DNA from: Corynebacterium sp. NML98-0116
GTDB taxonomy: Bacteria > Actinomycetota > Actinomycetes > Mycobacteriales > Mycobacteriaceae
Direction: 5' to 3'
Length of the DNA stretch: 64,000 nt
NCBI RefSeq assembly: GCF_001767255.1
Contig: NZ_CP017639.1
Location: forward strand, 1,324,875 to 1,388,874
Shown here: positions 1 through 11,894 of the stretch, piece by piece
How positions within the stretch are numbered: position 1 is the first letter of the stretch
Layout of the letters: each line of letters opens with the position of its first letter
The notes under the pieces: generated by a model
What the model was told of the DNA's origin: nothing
Database searches by the model: none
The model's input: the letters and a program-made list of their open reading frames with translations, nothing else
Program-made: the position numbers and the translations under genes

Positions 1-1768
1 GTTCGCTGTATGGGCCCCGAACGCACAGGGCGTAGCCGTCGTCGGTGACTTCTGTGCATGGAACCCAAACCAGTACCCGATGCGCGTCCTCGGTTCGACT
101 GGAGTGTGGGAGATCTTCATCCCGGGCATTGAGGCAGGCACCACGTACAAATTTGCAGGACAGACGTCCGACGGCCGTCGCATCGACAAGGCCGACCCTC
201 TGGCGAAGCAAACGCTGACACCTCCAGAGACCGTCTCCGTGGTTGCCGCCCCTTCCGAGTTCAAGTGGACAGATGAGGATTGGGCGCAAAAGCGCTGCGA
301 AGCAGACCCGACCAACTCCCCAATGAGCGTCTACGAGTGCCACGTCGGCTCATGGAAGAAGGGCGCAACCTTCCAGACGATGCGCGACGAGCTCGTACCG
401 TACCTCATGGAAAACGGCTTCACCCATGTCGAGTTCCTCCCGGTAGCCGAGCATCCATTCGGTGGCTCTTGGGGCTACCAGGTCACGGGGTACTACGCTC
501 CAACCGCCCGTTGGGGAACTCCAGATGATTTCCGCGCACTCGTCAACGACCTACACGCAGCAGGCATCGGGGTCATCGTCGACTGGGTGCCAGCCCACTT
601 CCCGAAGGATGACTGGGCACTCGCCCGCTTCGACGGCACCGCCCTCTACGAGCACCCCGACTGGCGCCGTGGTGAGCAGAAAGACTGGGGCACCTACGTC
701 TTTGACTTCGGACGCAACGAAGTTCGCAACTTCCTGGTCGCTAACGCCCTGTACTGGTGCGAAGAGTTCCACATCGATGGCCTCCGCGTCGACGCCGTCG
801 CATCAATGCTCTACCTCGATTACTCCCGCCAGCCTGGCGAATGGCTCCCGAACCAGTTTGGTGGGCGCGAAAACTGGGACGCCGTCCAATTCCTGCAAGA
901 GATGAACGCAACGGTTCACCGCAACCACCCAGGCATCGTGACCATCGCGGAGGAGTCTACTGCTTGGCCAGGCGTGACCGCTATGACGGAAAACGACGGC
1001 CTCGGTTTCTCCCTGAAGTGGAACATGGGCTGGATGAACGACACCCTCGAGTACTTCTCTCTCGACCCGATTCACCGCTCATACCACCACAACGAAATCA
1101 CGTTCTCACTGGTCTACGCGTTTTCCGAGCAGTACGTCCTGCCGTTTAGCCACGACGAAGTAGTCCACGGCAAGGGCTCCCTCTGGCAGCGCATGCCAGG
1201 CGATGACTGGAACAAGGCTGCAGGCCTTCGCACGCTCTTCGGCTATATGTTCTCCCACCCAGGCAAGCAGCTCCTCTTCATGGGCTGTGACTGGGGCCAG
1301 ACCACCGAGTGGGACGAAGCGAACTCAATCAACTGGGATAATATTTCCGACGGCTGGGGCCACGAGTACCACCGCGGTATCCAGCAACTGGTTCGCGACC
1401 TCAACCGAGTGTACGTCGACACCCCTGCGTTGTACGCGCAGGACAACGTGCCTGCCGGATTCCAGTGGGTCAAGGGCGACGACTCACAGCACAACATCCT
1501 CGCCTACCTCCGGTGGGATACCGAGGGCAACCCTGTGTTGGCCGTCATCAACATGTCCGGTTCTTCGCAGCCGCACTACCGGATCGGCCTACCAGTCGAC
1601 GGTGAGTGGGAACTACTCATCAACACGGACGCAGGTGTCTACGGTGGCGCTAACAACGACCTGCCACACACCGTGCATAGCGACGACGTCGAGTGGGATC
1701 GATTCCCGCACTCGATCGAGCTGCACGTCCCAGCGATGAGCGCACAGCTGTACAAGCTTCGCCGCTAA
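1..1768 (+). CDS. glgB: 1,4-alpha-glucan branching enzyme, 5'-truncated by window edge
   Basis: Cytoplasmic glycogen branching enzyme: it cuts alpha-1,4 glucan chains and rejoins them by alpha-1,6 bonds. The frame is open from base 2 (reading [17 protein letters not shown], the end of a CBM48 domain), so the gene starts before the window. GH13 motifs are intact: [10 protein letters not shown], the nucleophile Asp in [10 protein letters not shown], the acid/base Glu in TIAEEST, and the third Asp in [13 protein letters not shown]. The C-terminal beta domain ends in AQLYKLRR. It is followed by a terminator and faces the minus-strand gene next to it. In C. glutamicum glgB lies close to the atp-nucS region, as here. 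The identification is secure; only the N-terminus is missing. Confidence 0.95.
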   Translation, partial: FAVWAPNAQGVAVVGDFCAWNPNQYPMRVLGSTGVWEIFIPGIEAGTTYKFAGQTSDGRRIDKADPLAKQTLTPPETVSVVAAPSEFKWTDEDWAQKRCEADPTNSPMSVYECHVGSWKKGATFQTMRDELVPYLMENGFTHVEFLPVAEHPFGGSWGYQVTGYYAPTARWGTPDDFRALVNDLHAAGIGVIVDWVPAHFPKDDWALARFDGTALYEHPDWRRGEQKDWGTYVFDFGRNEVRNFLVANALYWCEEFHIDGLRVDAVASMLYLDYSRQPGEWLPNQFGGRENWDAVQFLQEMNATVHRNHPGIVTIAEESTAWPGVTAMTENDGLGFSLKWNMGWMNDTLEYFSLDPIHRSYHHNEITFSLVYAFSEQYVLPFSHDEVVHGKGSLWQRMPGDDWNKAAGLRTLFGYMFSHPGKQLLFMGCDWGQTTEWDEANSINWDNISDGWGHEYHRGIQQLVRDLNRVYVDTPALYAQDNVPAGFQWVKGDDSQHNILAYLRWDTEGNPVLAVINMSGSSQPHYRIGLPVDGEWELLINTDAGVYGGANNDLPHTVHSDDVEWDRFPHSIELHVPAMSAQLYKLRR

Positions 1769-1774
1769 ATCAAC

Positions 1775-1815
1775 AAAGCCCGGGCCTCAGAAGTTCCTGC
1801 AGGTCCGGGCTTTTG
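1775..1815. terminator. Intrinsic terminator between convergent genes
   Basis: An 11-bp stem (AGCCCGGGCCT with AGGTCCGGGCT, one G-T pair) is followed by TTTT on the plus strand. On the minus strand the stem is followed by TTTGTTGATTT. It can serve both glgB and the convergent thioredoxin-like gene. Confidence 0.8.
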
Positions 1816-1824
1816 CATGTTTCG

Positions 1825-2703
1825 TTAGAACAGTGCACTCGCAAGCTTCGTACGAGCGGACAATACTCGCGGATCGCTGGCGTCGAAAAGCCCGAAGAGC
1901 TCGAGCAGTCGCTCTTTCGCCTCCGGTGACTGCTTGACCAAGCCCAACAGACGGTCGAATGCTTTCTCAGGCGCACCGGACACGAGCTCAGCATCAGCAG
2001 CCACCAGCTGTTTCGCGACATCGTCAGGGTGCTCCGCAGCATCAGCAATAGGATCAACCGACAAGTTCGCAGGGTCAAGCCGCTTGACGACGGCCACCGT
2101 CGCCTTCGCCTGCGCAACCTCTTTGTTACCAGGCTCCTCGCTCAGCATCGCATCGTAGATAGCCGTAGCCTGATCGAAATCACCTGCCTGCATCGCACGA
2201 GCTGCCTCTTCCAAACGCGGGTCCTCTGCTGGGGCAGCATCCTCAACGGGCTCCTCGTCTAGGCCCTGCAACTGCCTGCCAACGTTGCTCACCAATGCCT
2301 CGAGCCAAGGCTTCAATTCTTCCTCCGACTGATCCCCCTCGAAGCTCGTCAGTGGGCGCCCAGCAGCAAGCGCGAGCGTAGTCGGAACAATCCGTACACC
2401 AAGCGCCTGCGCGATCTGCGGAGTGGCATCAGCATCAACGTATGCGTACGCGAATCCTCGCTGACCGGTAGCCAACTTGGTCAACGTCGCCCGTAGCGAC
2501 TCCGAATCAGCTGAACGCGCACTACCGACATGAACGACAACCGGAATCTGCATTGAGCGCTGCAGTACCTTGGCTTCCAAATCTGCCTCAGTAACCGTAA
2601 ATACTGGGACAAACCCCTCGCGCTGCATTTCCTCGCGGGCCTCCGCTTGCTTCGCTACCTGAGCTAAATCAACGGCCCCTGCCGTAAATTGTGGTCCTGT
2701 CAC
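1825..2703 (-). CDS. Thioredoxin-like TPR protein, YbbN/CnoX type, without CxxC
   Basis: 292 aa, cytoplasmic. Residues about 35-145 form a thioredoxin fold (VTEADLEAKVL, then PVVVHVGSARSADSESLR, then VRIVPTTLALAAGRP). The usual WCxxC active site is replaced by GSARSADS, so redox catalysis is not expected. The rest is helical and Ala/Glu-rich with TPR-like repeats, as in the YbbN/CnoX holdase co-chaperone family. The GTG start is supported by GGAG within the end of the upstream gene, 3 bp away, so the two are translationally linked. Function as a chaperone is family-level inference. Confidence 0.75.
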   Translation of the reverse strand: MTGPQFTAGAVDLAQVAKQAEAREEMQREGFVPVFTVTEADLEAKVLQRSMQIPVVVHVGSARSADSESLRATLTKLATGQRGFAYAYVDADATPQIAQALGVRIVPTTLALAAGRPLTSFEGDQSEEELKPWLEALVSNVGRQLQGLDEEPVEDAAPAEDPRLEEAARAMQAGDFDQATAIYDAMLSEEPGNKEVAQAKATVAVVKRLDPANLSVDPIADAAEHPDDVAKQLVAADAELVSGAPEKAFDRLLGLVKQSPEAKERLLELFGLFDASDPRVLSARTKLASALF

Positions 2704-2706
2704 GTC

Positions 2707-3012
2707 CTAGTTCTCCTCAAGATGCTTGTTCAAAGACTCCATCTTCTGGTGGAGCATATCTGTAAACCCACGGCGGATATCCGCCTTAATCACCAGCGAA
2801 ACACGTGGAGACACTTCCTCCACCGCTTGCGTCGCACGCTTAATAACGTCCATGACTTCGTCCCATTCACCCTCAACCGTGGTGAACATGGCTGTCGTCT
2901 CATTCGGCAGCCCCGATTCACGAACTACTTTCACGGCGCGTGCCACGGCCTGCGACATCTCCGCGTTCGGCGTGTCAGTGACGGCTGGTGCTACTGAAAA
3001 TGCTGCAATCAT
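2707..3012 (-). CDS. Thiamine-binding / MTH1187-YkoF family protein
   Basis: 101 aa, about the usual length of this family (about 100 aa). The sequence begins MIAAFSVAPAVTDTPNAEMS and contains a conserved amphipathic helix (VARAVKVVRESGLPNETTAM) and VEGEWDEVMDVIKRATQAV, a pattern typical of the ferredoxin-like YkoF/MTH1187 fold that binds thiamine or similar ligands. It lies between the small Cys/His protein gene upstream and the thioredoxin-like gene downstream, all in one direction with gaps of 10 and 3 bp. The exact ligand is not shown by the sequence. Confidence 0.7.
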   Translation of the reverse strand: MIAAFSVAPAVTDTPNAEMSQAVARAVKVVRESGLPNETTAMFTTVEGEWDEVMDVIKRATQAVEEVSPRVSLVIKADIRRGFTDMLHQKMESLNKHLEEN

Positions 3013-3022
3013 GCCTCATACC

Positions 3023-3310
3023 CTACCGCCTCGACCAACAATGTTTATGCCAGTGCCGACGATCATCCGCCCCGCGCCCCACTTCTTTCGGCCACGCAAC
3101 GACATGGGCTACTCCCGGAGGAATGTTCTGATTACATCCCGGGCACACGTAGAACTTCCGCGCTGCGGAAGAGCCAATCTGTCGCACTTTGTAGATCTCA
3201 CCATGCGTCCACCGCGGCCCTTCCATTTCCTGGGTGCCGATAAAGGTGGACCCATCCCGCGGGAGTATATAGCTCGGCTGGATGTTTTGACGCCGATTTC
3301 TTCGCGGCAC
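3023..3310 (-). CDS. Small Cys/His-rich actinobacterial protein, function unknown
   Basis: 95 aa, basic. Often labelled ATP/GTP-binding protein in actinobacterial genomes, but no P-loop is visible. What can be seen is a likely metal site: CPGC near residue 57, followed by a His in GVAHVVAW and a HWHKHC cluster near the C-terminus, which looks like a one-zinc HNH-like or treble-clef arrangement. It sits 15 bp downstream of nucS on the same strand, a linkage that may be meaningful for DNA repair but is not proven. Confidence 0.6.
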   Translation of the reverse strand: MPRRNRRQNIQPSYILPRDGSTFIGTQEMEGPRWTHGEIYKVRQIGSSAARKFYVCPGCNQNIPPGVAHVVAWPKEVGRGADDRRHWHKHCWSRR

Positions 3311-3325
3311 TGCTACATCGCTCCT

Positions 3326-4018
3326 CTAGAACAGGCGCAGCTCATCTGATTCAATTCCACGCAGGTCGTCATAGTCCAGCACAATACAGCGAAAACCACG
3401 ATCTTCCGCGAGCGTGCGGGCCTGAGGCTTAATCTCCTGCGCAGCGATCACACCCTGTACTGGACGAAGTACGCTATCGCGGTTAAGCAGTTCAACATAC
3501 CTGCTGAGCTGCTCGACGCCGTCGATCCCTCCCCGGCGTTTCACCTCAACGGCAACTGTCTTGCCGTCTGCATCCTTGGCGAGCAGGTCAACTGGGCCAA
3601 TCGCCGTCGGATACTCACGGCGGACGAGCGTAAACCCATCGCCGAGCGTAGAAATATGCTCAGCCAACAGCTCCTGTAGGTGCGCTTCCACCCCGTCCTT
3701 CACAAGACCTGGATCTTCACCGAGCTCCACGTTGGTATCAGACACGATCTCCTCGACCGTTATGCGAAGCTGTTCGCCTTTTGGGTTCTCCACGATCCAC
3801 AACTCGTCCCCCGTGTCTTCCCCATCAATATCCACGACGGCTTGTTCACGTATCGTGCACGGCGGTGTCATCCAGTTCAGTGGTTTATAAGCACGGTCGT
3901 CTGCGTGGATCGACACAGACCCGTCAGCTTTCATCAAAATAAGGCGAAGCGCAGACGGCAAATGCGCATCGAGACGACCAACATAATCTACTGAACAGCG
4001 AGCAATGACAAGACGCAT
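3326..4018 (-). CDS. nucS: Endonuclease NucS (EndoMS), mismatch-specific
   Basis: 230 aa, the usual length for NucS. It makes double-strand cuts at mismatched base pairs and is the core of the non-canonical mismatch repair that replaces MutS/MutL in actinobacteria. The N-terminal DNA-binding domain begins [20 protein letters not shown]. The PD-(D/E)xK nuclease site is visible as GPVDLLAKD followed by [10 protein letters not shown]. The protein ends in DELRLF, which matches the C-terminal beta-clamp-binding motif described for NucS. It is preceded by the DUF2550 gene 45 bp upstream and followed by a small Cys/His protein. Confidence 0.93.
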   Translation of the reverse strand: MRLVIARCSVDYVGRLDAHLPSALRLILMKADGSVSIHADDRAYKPLNWMTPPCTIREQAVVDIDGEDTGDELWIVENPKGEQLRITVEEIVSDTNVELGEDPGLVKDGVEAHLQELLAEHISTLGDGFTLVRREYPTAIGPVDLLAKDADGKTVAVEVKRRGGIDGVEQLSRYVELLNRDSVLRPVQGVIAAQEIKPQARTLAEDRGFRCIVLDYDDLRGIESDELRLF

Positions 4019-4063
4019 GGATACTAGGCTACCGGTCGTGTCATTCTGTACGGAATTATCCCG

Positions 4064-4537
4064 CTAGTAGCGCTGATCGCGGCCGCGGTCACGCAGCGCA
4101 CGCCGACGCAGCGCCTCGTAATCAACCTTTTCCTGCCGCTCATCAGGTGCAGACTCAATCCATGAAATCAACGCCATCTGCGCGCGCTTCTGGCCCGCGA
4201 ATTCAATATCGCCATCGGCACCGTGCAGCAGTACGGCTTCCTTAATCCCTGGCATGAACGACTGCTCTTCTTGACTCAGCGCTCGCATTCCCTCGAAGCT
4301 GGTCTGGGTGCGCTCAATGCACATGTCGTACTGGAATGACAAGGACCGCAGTTTATAAAAACGGAGCTCCTCCGCGTGATAGATTAGCACACCGTGGCGC
4401 CAACCGTGGACCCCGGTGGCCGGGAGTTGTCGGAACAGGCCTATCGCGCCGGAGTTGCGGAACATTAAAAAGCGCCACACGCACACAGTGATAACAAAGA
4501 ACACAAAGAACAATGCCACGTACAGTAAAACGATCAC
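4064..4537 (-). CDS. DUF2550 single-pass membrane protein
   Basis: 157 aa. One N-terminal membrane helix (residues about 2-25, IVLLYVALFFVFFVITVCVW) precedes a cytoplasmic domain with the DUF2550 pattern (GWRHGVLIYHAEELRFYKL, then RGRD near the C-terminus). The GTG start is preceded by AGAGGTG. It lies just downstream of the atp operon, beyond its terminator, and upstream of nucS, which is the usual actinobacterial position. Function is unknown. Confidence 0.8.
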   Translation of the reverse strand: MIVLLYVALFFVFFVITVCVWRFLMFRNSGAIGLFRQLPATGVHGWRHGVLIYHAEELRFYKLRSLSFQYDMCIERTQTSFEGMRALSQEEQSFMPGIKEAVLLHGADGDIEFAGQKRAQMALISWIESAPDERQEKVDYEALRRRALRDRGRDQRY

Positions 4538-4629
4538 ATTGCACCTCTGCTTCGTTCAAACCGACCTTGATGAAAGTATGCGCTTCATTTTAGCGACCTT
4601 CGCTGCCAGTGCAAGCAACGAAGAAACGG

Positions 4630-4660
4630 AAAGCCCCGCTGCTAAAACAGCGGGGCTTTA
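4630..4660 (-). terminator. Terminator of the atp operon
   Basis: A perfect 12-bp stem (AAAGCCCCGCTG with CAGCGGGGCTTT, loop CTAAAA) lies 47 bp downstream of the atpC stop codon on the minus strand. It separates the ATP synthase transcript from the DUF2550 and nucS genes. Confidence 0.85.
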
Positions 4661-4706
4661 CAAGGTTGAGCGTGGCGCTCTACCTTCCTCCTACGCGGTG
4701 ACCGCG

Positions 4707-5081
4707 TTAGCGAGATTCACTGCGACGGACGGCAGCAAGCTCGGCCTCTGCACGAGACTTCGCGAGTGCGTCATCAATGTTCTGAAGCTCTGCCTGAGCT
4801 TCATCACGATTCACTTCGTGGGCGAAGATGGCGTAATCCGCAAGAATGGTCACTTTGTCACCTTGCACGGAAAGGAACCCACCCTGGACGGCGGCGACGA
4901 TGCGCTCGCCGTCGATTGGGCGGATGGTCACGACACCATTGTCCTTGAGCTGACCAAGGATGGGTTCGTGGCCAGGCAGAATGCCGATCTCACCTTCGGT
5001 AGTCTGAGCAGTCACGATGCTTGCTGGACCCTTCCAGAGCAAACGGTCTACCGAGACTAATTGAGCGGTAAGTTCAGCCAT
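4707..5081 (-). CDS. atpC: ATP synthase F1 epsilon subunit
   Basis: 124 aa, normal length. It forms part of the rotating central stalk of F1 and can inhibit ATP hydrolysis. The N-terminal beta sandwich shows the family motif [14 protein letters not shown], followed by [19 protein letters not shown] and a short C-terminal helical hairpin. The start is supported by TAGGAGG. It is the last gene of the atp operon, 9 bp after atpD, and is followed by a terminator. Confidence 0.96.
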   Translation of the reverse strand: MAELTAQLVSVDRLLWKGPASIVTAQTTEGEIGILPGHEPILGQLKDNGVVTIRPIDGERIVAAVQGGFLSVQGDKVTILADYAIFAHEVNRDEAQAELQNIDDALAKSRAEAELAAVRRSESR

Positions 5082-5090
5082 TATTGCCTC

Positions 5091-6587
<1,497 letters not shown>

Positions 6588-7562
6588 TTAGTCACTTTCT
6601 CCACTACCAGACAGCGCGCCAGCGCCGCCGATAATCTCGGTGATTTCCTGGGTAATTTTTGCCTGACGGGCTTGGTTAGCCTCACGGGACAAGTTGTTCG
6701 CCAATTCGGTCGCATTGTCCGTAGCGTTCTTCATCGCCGTACGACGTGAAGCGGACTCCGCTGCAGATGCCTCCAAGAAAATCGAGTACAGCGAGCGAGA
6801 AACATACGCCGGAAGCAGTTCGTCCATCAGCGTATCCGCATCAGGTTCGAAATCCATGTCCGGTTGCACATCCCCGCTTGTGGTGAGCATGTCTTCCTGC
6901 TCGTACTCGTAATCCTCAAGCACCGGCTCAATTGGGAGCAACTGGTGCACCCTGGCTTCTTGTGTCAACATCGACACAAATTCTGTGTACACCACGTGTA
7001 CCTGGTCGAAGCCACGAACCTCCTGACCCTCAGGGCCGTGCAGGCCCTCGCGCCACTTAGCGGTCCCTTCAGAGCTCGCCATGAAGCCGTCGATCAGGTG
7101 GCGACGAACGTCGTGGGTCGCTTCCCACGAAGGCTTCTGGGACCAACCGGTCCAAGAGCCTTCGACCTCCATATCGCGGAAACGGTAGTGGGTTACGCCC
7201 TTACCGCCCGTGATGTAGCGGACGACTTCGTAGCCAGCTTCCTCAAGCATGCGCTCGAGCTCTGCTGCCTTCTTCAACACGTTGTGGTTATACCCGCCGG
7301 CCATACCGCGGTCTGATGTGACCACGAGGACTGCTGCGACTCGACCATTCTCACGCTCACGGAGCATGGGGTGATCGAGGGAGCTCGCAGCTGCGAGGCG
7401 TTCCATGACGTCTTTCAACTCGTCGGCATACGGCTTTGCCGCTTCGACGCGCTGCTGTGCCTTGGTGATCTGCGAAGTCGCGATCAGCTCCTGGGCTTTA
7501 GTGATTTTCTTCGTGGAGTTTACGGACCTAATACGGTCACGTAGTTCGCGAAGTGTTGCCAT
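6588..7562 (-). CDS. atpG: ATP synthase F1 gamma subunit
   Basis: 324 aa, slightly longer than the E. coli protein, as is typical of actinobacteria. It is the rotor shaft of F1. The N-terminal helix MATLRELRDRIRSVNSTKKI and the C-terminal helix (ASRRTAMKNATDNATELANN) are the conserved coiled coil. An acidic insert of about 20 residues (EDYEYEQEDMLTTSGDVQPD) lies in the middle, as in related corynebacteria. Start supported by GGAGGAG. Third gene from the end of the operon. Confidence 0.96.
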   Translation of the reverse strand: MATLRELRDRIRSVNSTKKITKAQELIATSQITKAQQRVEAAKPYADELKDVMERLAAASSLDHPMLRERENGRVAAVLVVTSDRGMAGGYNHNVLKKAAELERMLEEAGYEVVRYITGGKGVTHYRFRDMEVEGSWTGWSQKPSWEATHDVRRHLIDGFMASSEGTAKWREGLHGPEGQEVRGFDQVHVVYTEFVSMLTQEARVHQLLPIEPVLEDYEYEQEDMLTTSGDVQPDMDFEPDADTLMDELLPAYVSRSLYSIFLEASAAESASRRTAMKNATDNATELANNLSREANQARQAKITQEITEIIGGAGALSGSGESD

Positions 7563-7614
7563 GGTTTACTCTCCTCCCTTCCTATATGTAGACGTTTACG
7601 TCTTGTTCCAAGAA

Positions 7615-9252
7615 TTACTTCTTGGGACGGCCGACGTTAAGGGTATTTTTCTTGACCTCACGCTTGTCCAGCGGATCCGCCTCTGGCTCGCGCACGATGT
7701 GCTCACCGGTGGAGGACTGGAACGAGCGAGCGAAGTCATCATTGACGCGCAGCAGCGTCTGCTTGCTCGTATCGTCGAGCGCAGCGCCACCGGAGATCTG
7801 TTCGTAGACTTCCGGAGCGACGGAGCGAATGTGCTCCTGCAGCTCGAACTCGTAGCGACGCACGTCTTCGACGGGAACGACGTCAAAGGCGCCTTCGTTT
7901 GCAAGCCAGATAGATACGATCTGGAACTCAACAGGCTGCGGAGCGTTCTCCGACTGCTTGAGGAGCTCTACGAGACGCTGACCGCGCTCGAGCTGGCGCT
8001 TCGAAGCTGCATCGAGGTCGGACGCGAACGCAGCGAACGCTTCCAGGTCACGGTAGGCAGCAAGGTCGAGACGCAGGTTACCTGCAACCTTCTTCATACC
8101 CTTAGTCTGCGCAGCGCCACCGACACGGGACACGGAGATACCCACGTCAATAGCCGGGCGAACACCCTGGTTGAAGAGGTCGGACTGGAGGAAGACCTGG
8201 CCGTCTGTAATCGAGATGACGTTGGTAGGAATGAACGCACCCACGTCGTTAGCCTTCGTCTCGATGATCGGCAGTGCGGTCAACGAGCCTGCACCCAGCT
8301 CATCGTTGAGCTTCGCAGCACGCTCCAGCAGACGAGAGTGCAGGTAGAACACGTCACCTGGGTATGCCTCGCGGCCTGGTGGACGACGCAGCAGCAACGA
8401 GATGGCACGGTATGCCTCTGCCTGCTTGGTCAGGTCATCGTAAATCACCAGCACGTGCTTGCCCTGGTACATCCAGTGCTGGCCCAGCGCTGCACCAGAG
8501 AATGGTGCGAGCCACTTGAAGCCTGCGGAGTCGGATGCAGGTGCAGCCACAATCGTGGTGTACTCAAGCGCGCCGTGCTGCTCGAGGGTTGCACGAACGC
8601 CAGCGATCGTGGAGCCCTTCTGGCCCACCGCGACGTAGATGCAACGAACCTGCTTCGACGGATCTCCGGTCTCCCAGAAGTGCTTCTGGTTCAGGATCGT
8701 GTCGATGCAGACTGCAGTCTTACCAGTCTTACGGTCACCAATGACGAGCTGACGCTGACCACGACCGATTGGGGTCATGGCGTCAATAGCCTTGATACCG
8801 GTCTGCATTGGTTCCTCAACCGGCTGGCGGTCGAGAACGCCTGCAGCCTGCAGCTCAAGCGCGCGCTCTTCGTTGGATTCAATTGGACCAAGGCCGTCAA
8901 TTGGCTGGCCCAGTGGGTTAATAACGCGGCCGAGGAATTCCTCCCCAACCGGGATGGACAGAACTTCGCCTGTCCGCTTTACTTGGTCGCCCTCGGTGAG
9001 GGTCTCGAAATTACCCAGAACCACGACACCGATCGAATCGGTCTCAAGGTTCTGTGCGACGCCAATGACGCCGTTCGGAAACTCGAGCAGCTCATTCGTC
9101 ATGCATCCTGGCAGCCCGGAAACCTGGGCAATACCATCTGCAGCCGAAGTCACCACGCCGACCTCCTCACGGGAGGCCTCCGCGGAGTAGCTCGAGGTGT
9201 AGTTCGCTATCGCGCTACGGATCTCATCGGAGGAGATCGTCAGCTCCGCCAT
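7615..9252 (-). CDS. atpA: ATP synthase F1 alpha subunit
   Basis: 545 aa from the chosen start. Regulatory nucleotide-binding subunit of F1; P-loop GDRKTGKT, followed by [20 protein letters not shown] and [11 protein letters not shown]. The open frame extends to an ATG at 9285 that would add 11 residues ([11 protein letters not shown]), but that ATG has a poor ribosome site. The ATG at 9252 is preceded by AGGAAG and gives the family N-terminus [11 protein letters not shown]. The C-terminus carries a basic actinobacterial tail ending NVGRPKK. Followed by atpG after a 52-bp gap. Confidence 0.96.
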   Translation of the reverse strand: MAELTISSDEIRSAIANYTSSYSAEASREEVGVVTSAADGIAQVSGLPGCMTNELLEFPNGVIGVAQNLETDSIGVVVLGNFETLTEGDQVKRTGEVLSIPVGEEFLGRVINPLGQPIDGLGPIESNEERALELQAAGVLDRQPVEEPMQTGIKAIDAMTPIGRGQRQLVIGDRKTGKTAVCIDTILNQKHFWETGDPSKQVRCIYVAVGQKGSTIAGVRATLEQHGALEYTTIVAAPASDSAGFKWLAPFSGAALGQHWMYQGKHVLVIYDDLTKQAEAYRAISLLLRRPPGREAYPGDVFYLHSRLLERAAKLNDELGAGSLTALPIIETKANDVGAFIPTNVISITDGQVFLQSDLFNQGVRPAIDVGISVSRVGGAAQTKGMKKVAGNLRLDLAAYRDLEAFAAFASDLDAASKRQLERGQRLVELLKQSENAPQPVEFQIVSIWLANEGAFDVVPVEDVRRYEFELQEHIRSVAPEVYEQISGGAALDDTSKQTLLRVNDDFARSFQSSTGEHIVREPEADPLDKREVKKNTLNVGRPKK

Positions 9253-9294
9253 GTTCTTCCTGCTCTCGGTAGTTTGTTCCAGCATTATCTCTTA

Positions 9295-10128
9295 CTAAAG
9301 GGTCGCGTTGGCGAGAAGGTCGGTGCGCATGCGGTTCAACTTACCGCGCGTCGACCCGTCAATCAGTTCATCGCCGACTCGGATGGTCAGTCCACCGAGG
9401 AGGCTGGGGTCAACCTCAGAATGGATCGCCATCTCACGACCGTAAATGTTCTCAAGTTTCTGTGCCAGTGCATCGCGCTGCGCATCAGAGAGCGCCTGTG
9501 CGGTGACCACACGTGCCACGGCCTTCCCACGCAACGCGGCGACGTCAGCTGCCAGAGCAGCGAGATCGTCTACCGGGTGGTGTTCTGGACGGCCAATGAC
9601 CTGCAAAGCTAGCGCTTCAGTAACCGTGGTGACCTTGCCGTAAATGACATTCGCAAGCAGACCGCGCTTCTGTGCGGCTGTAGCGGTTCGGTCGGAGAGA
9701 AGCTGAGTAAGCTTCCGCTCCTTCTCAAGCAAGGTGGAGAGTTGGTACAGCTCGTTTTCGACCTGCTCCAACTGCCCTTGAGCCTCCGCGCCCTTCATCA
9801 GCGCGCGTCGACCTAGGTTGATCAGGCCTGCGCGGAACTCGCGCGGGTTTGACCACTCCTCGGAAGCTGCTGCAGCAAGGATCTGTGCCGTAGGCTCTGC
9901 CACCTTGGCACCGAAAACATCGTTGATGATCCCGCGACGCTGCGCGGCATCAAGCGAGTTATCAGCGACAGCGATGCGCAGTGCACGCTCGGCGTCCAGC
10001 TGATCCACGGTCAGGAACAGTTCCGTACCAAGCTGCAATGCAACAGCAACGGTGTCCCCTGCCCCTTGAATCAGCTGATCAAGCTGCTCAGAAACTTTTG
10101 TTTGTGCTTCGCGACTAGCTGCCTTCAT
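9295..10128 (-). CDS. atpH: ATP synthase delta subunit
   Basis: 277 aa, longer than the E. coli subunit (177 aa), which is normal for actinobacteria whose delta carries an N-terminal extension. It joins F1 to the peripheral stalk. The C-terminal signature GGLTIRVGDELIDGSTRGKL is clear. It is 5 bp after atpF and 42 bp before the chosen atpA start. Confidence 0.94.
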   Translation of the reverse strand: MKAASREAQTKVSEQLDQLIQGAGDTVAVALQLGTELFLTVDQLDAERALRIAVADNSLDAAQRRGIINDVFGAKVAEPTAQILAAAASEEWSNPREFRAGLINLGRRALMKGAEAQGQLEQVENELYQLSTLLEKERKLTQLLSDRTATAAQKRGLLANVIYGKVTTVTEALALQVIGRPEHHPVDDLAALAADVAALRGKAVARVVTAQALSDAQRDALAQKLENIYGREMAIHSEVDPSLLGGLTIRVGDELIDGSTRGKLNRMRTDLLANATL

Positions 10129-10133
10129 TTCGC

Positions 10134-10703
10134 CTACTTCCTCGTAGAAACGTTGTCGAGTTCGGCGAGGAAAGCATCAATCGTGTTCGAGCGGCGGGTA
10201 TCATCCGAAAGCTCGGTACCCAGCAGACGCTCTGCCAGACTGATGGAGTTCTGACCCATCTCGTTGCGCAGTTCAGCGACGACCTGCTCGCGGGAAGCCA
10301 GAAGCTGCTTTTCGCCTGCTTCAACAATTCGACGAGACTCTTCCTCAGCGCGCTCACGAAGTTCTGCCTGAATCTCCTTGCCCTTTGCCCGGGCAGCTTC
10401 ACGGATCTCAGCAGCTTCGGCACGTGCCTCAGCGAGTTCAGCGTTGTTCTTTTCTAGAGCAGCCTTAGCCTCGGCCTGGGCAACCTGAGCACGCTCAATG
10501 CCGCCCTTGATTCGGTCTTCGCGCTCCGCCAGTACTTCCTGGAACTTCGGAAGGACAAACTTCCAGAAGAGCAAGAACACGATGACGAAGACAACGGTCG
10601 ACCAAACCACGTCGTACATGGCAGGCAGGAGAATGGACGGCTCCGTCTCAAGCGGAAGCTTCTCTCCCTCTGCCAACACGAAAATATCGTTGACGTTAGT
10701 CAT
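10134..10703 (-). CDS. atpF: ATP synthase Fo b subunit
   Basis: 189 aa. Peripheral stalk: one N-terminal membrane helix at residues about 27-50 ([20 protein letters not shown]) and then a long charged coiled coil (Ala/Glu/Arg-rich, residues 55-165). The start is supported by AGGAG. It lies 47 bp downstream of atpE. Confidence 0.95.
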   Translation of the reverse strand: MTNVNDIFVLAEGEKLPLETEPSILLPAMYDVVWSTVVFVIVFLLFWKFVLPKFQEVLAEREDRIKGGIERAQVAQAEAKAALEKNNAELAEARAEAAEIREAARAKGKEIQAELRERAEEESRRIVEAGEKQLLASREQVVAELRNEMGQNSISLAERLLGTELSDDTRRSNTIDAFLAELDNVSTRK

Positions 10704-10750
10704 TGGTTGCTCCTGATCTAAAAAGTGTACGTGGAATTCGTGAGTTCTTT

Positions 10751-11068
<318 letters not shown>

Positions 11069-11099
11069 TTATTCAGTTTGACCAGTAGGTTGCGCTTTG

Positions 11100-11894
11100 T
11101 TAGTGCGCGTCTGCATGCAGCGACAGTTCGATGTACACCGCAGTCAACAGAGCGAAGATGTACGCCTGCAGGAAGATAATGATTAACTCATACAGGGTGA
11201 ACAGCAACGCCGCGATCAGGGTCAGCCCTGACACACTCGTCCAGGCCGAGATCTGCCAGAAGAAGAAGTTCGTAGCAGAGTACAGCAGAACGAGAATGAT
11301 GTGGCCAGCCAGGAAGTTCGCCATAAGACGAAGTGCCAGCGTGACCGGACGCAGAATGAACGTCGAGAAGAACTCGATCGGCACAACAAGGAAGTGCAGA
11401 GCGAACGGCAACCCAGGAATCACGGTCGAGTGCTTGAAGAAGGCAACGCCGTAGCGCTGCACGCCCGCGTAGATCATCGCGATGTAGGCGACAACGGCCA
11501 ACACAATCGGCATACCGATACGTGCGTTTGGCGAGATGTTGAGGCCAGGGATGATCGTGGCGACATTCATGAACAGGATCGTGAAGAAGATTGTCGCGAT
11601 TACCGGCAAGAAGCGCCGGCCCTCTTTCTTCCCCAGCGTGTCTTCGGCGATGTGGATGCGGACGAAATCCACGCCCAACTCACCGATATTCTGCAGACCC
11701 TTAGGAACCAGTTTTGGCTTCCTAAAAGCAATAACAAAGAGGACCACCAGTACTGCCGCCATGAACAGGCGAACCAGCATGATACGGTCCAGCGCGAACC
11801 AGCCATTGGCGAAATCTTCACCAATAAACTGGTCGAACGTGTGCCCCGGGAAAAATTCTGGACCCAATTGGGGTGCGTGGAATGTACCCTTCAT
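11100..11894 (-). CDS. atpB: ATP synthase Fo a subunit
   Basis: 264 aa from the ATG at 11894 (a TTG two codons earlier is possible). Five or six membrane helices. The essential Arg of the proton path is in FILRPVTLALRLMANFLAGH, and the last helix contains LQAYIFALLTAVYIELSLH. First gene of the atp operon. The ribosome site is weak. The upstream region of about 390 bp should hold the promoter. Confidence 0.95.
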   Translation of the reverse strand: MKGTFHAPQLGPEFFPGHTFDQFIGEDFANGWFALDRIMLVRLFMAAVLVVLFVIAFRKPKLVPKGLQNIGELGVDFVRIHIAEDTLGKKEGRRFLPVIATIFFTILFMNVATIIPGLNISPNARIGMPIVLAVVAYIAMIYAGVQRYGVAFFKHSTVIPGLPFALHFLVVPIEFFSTFILRPVTLALRLMANFLAGHIILVLLYSATNFFFWQISAWTSVSGLTLIAALLFTLYELIIIFLQAYIFALLTAVYIELSLHADAH

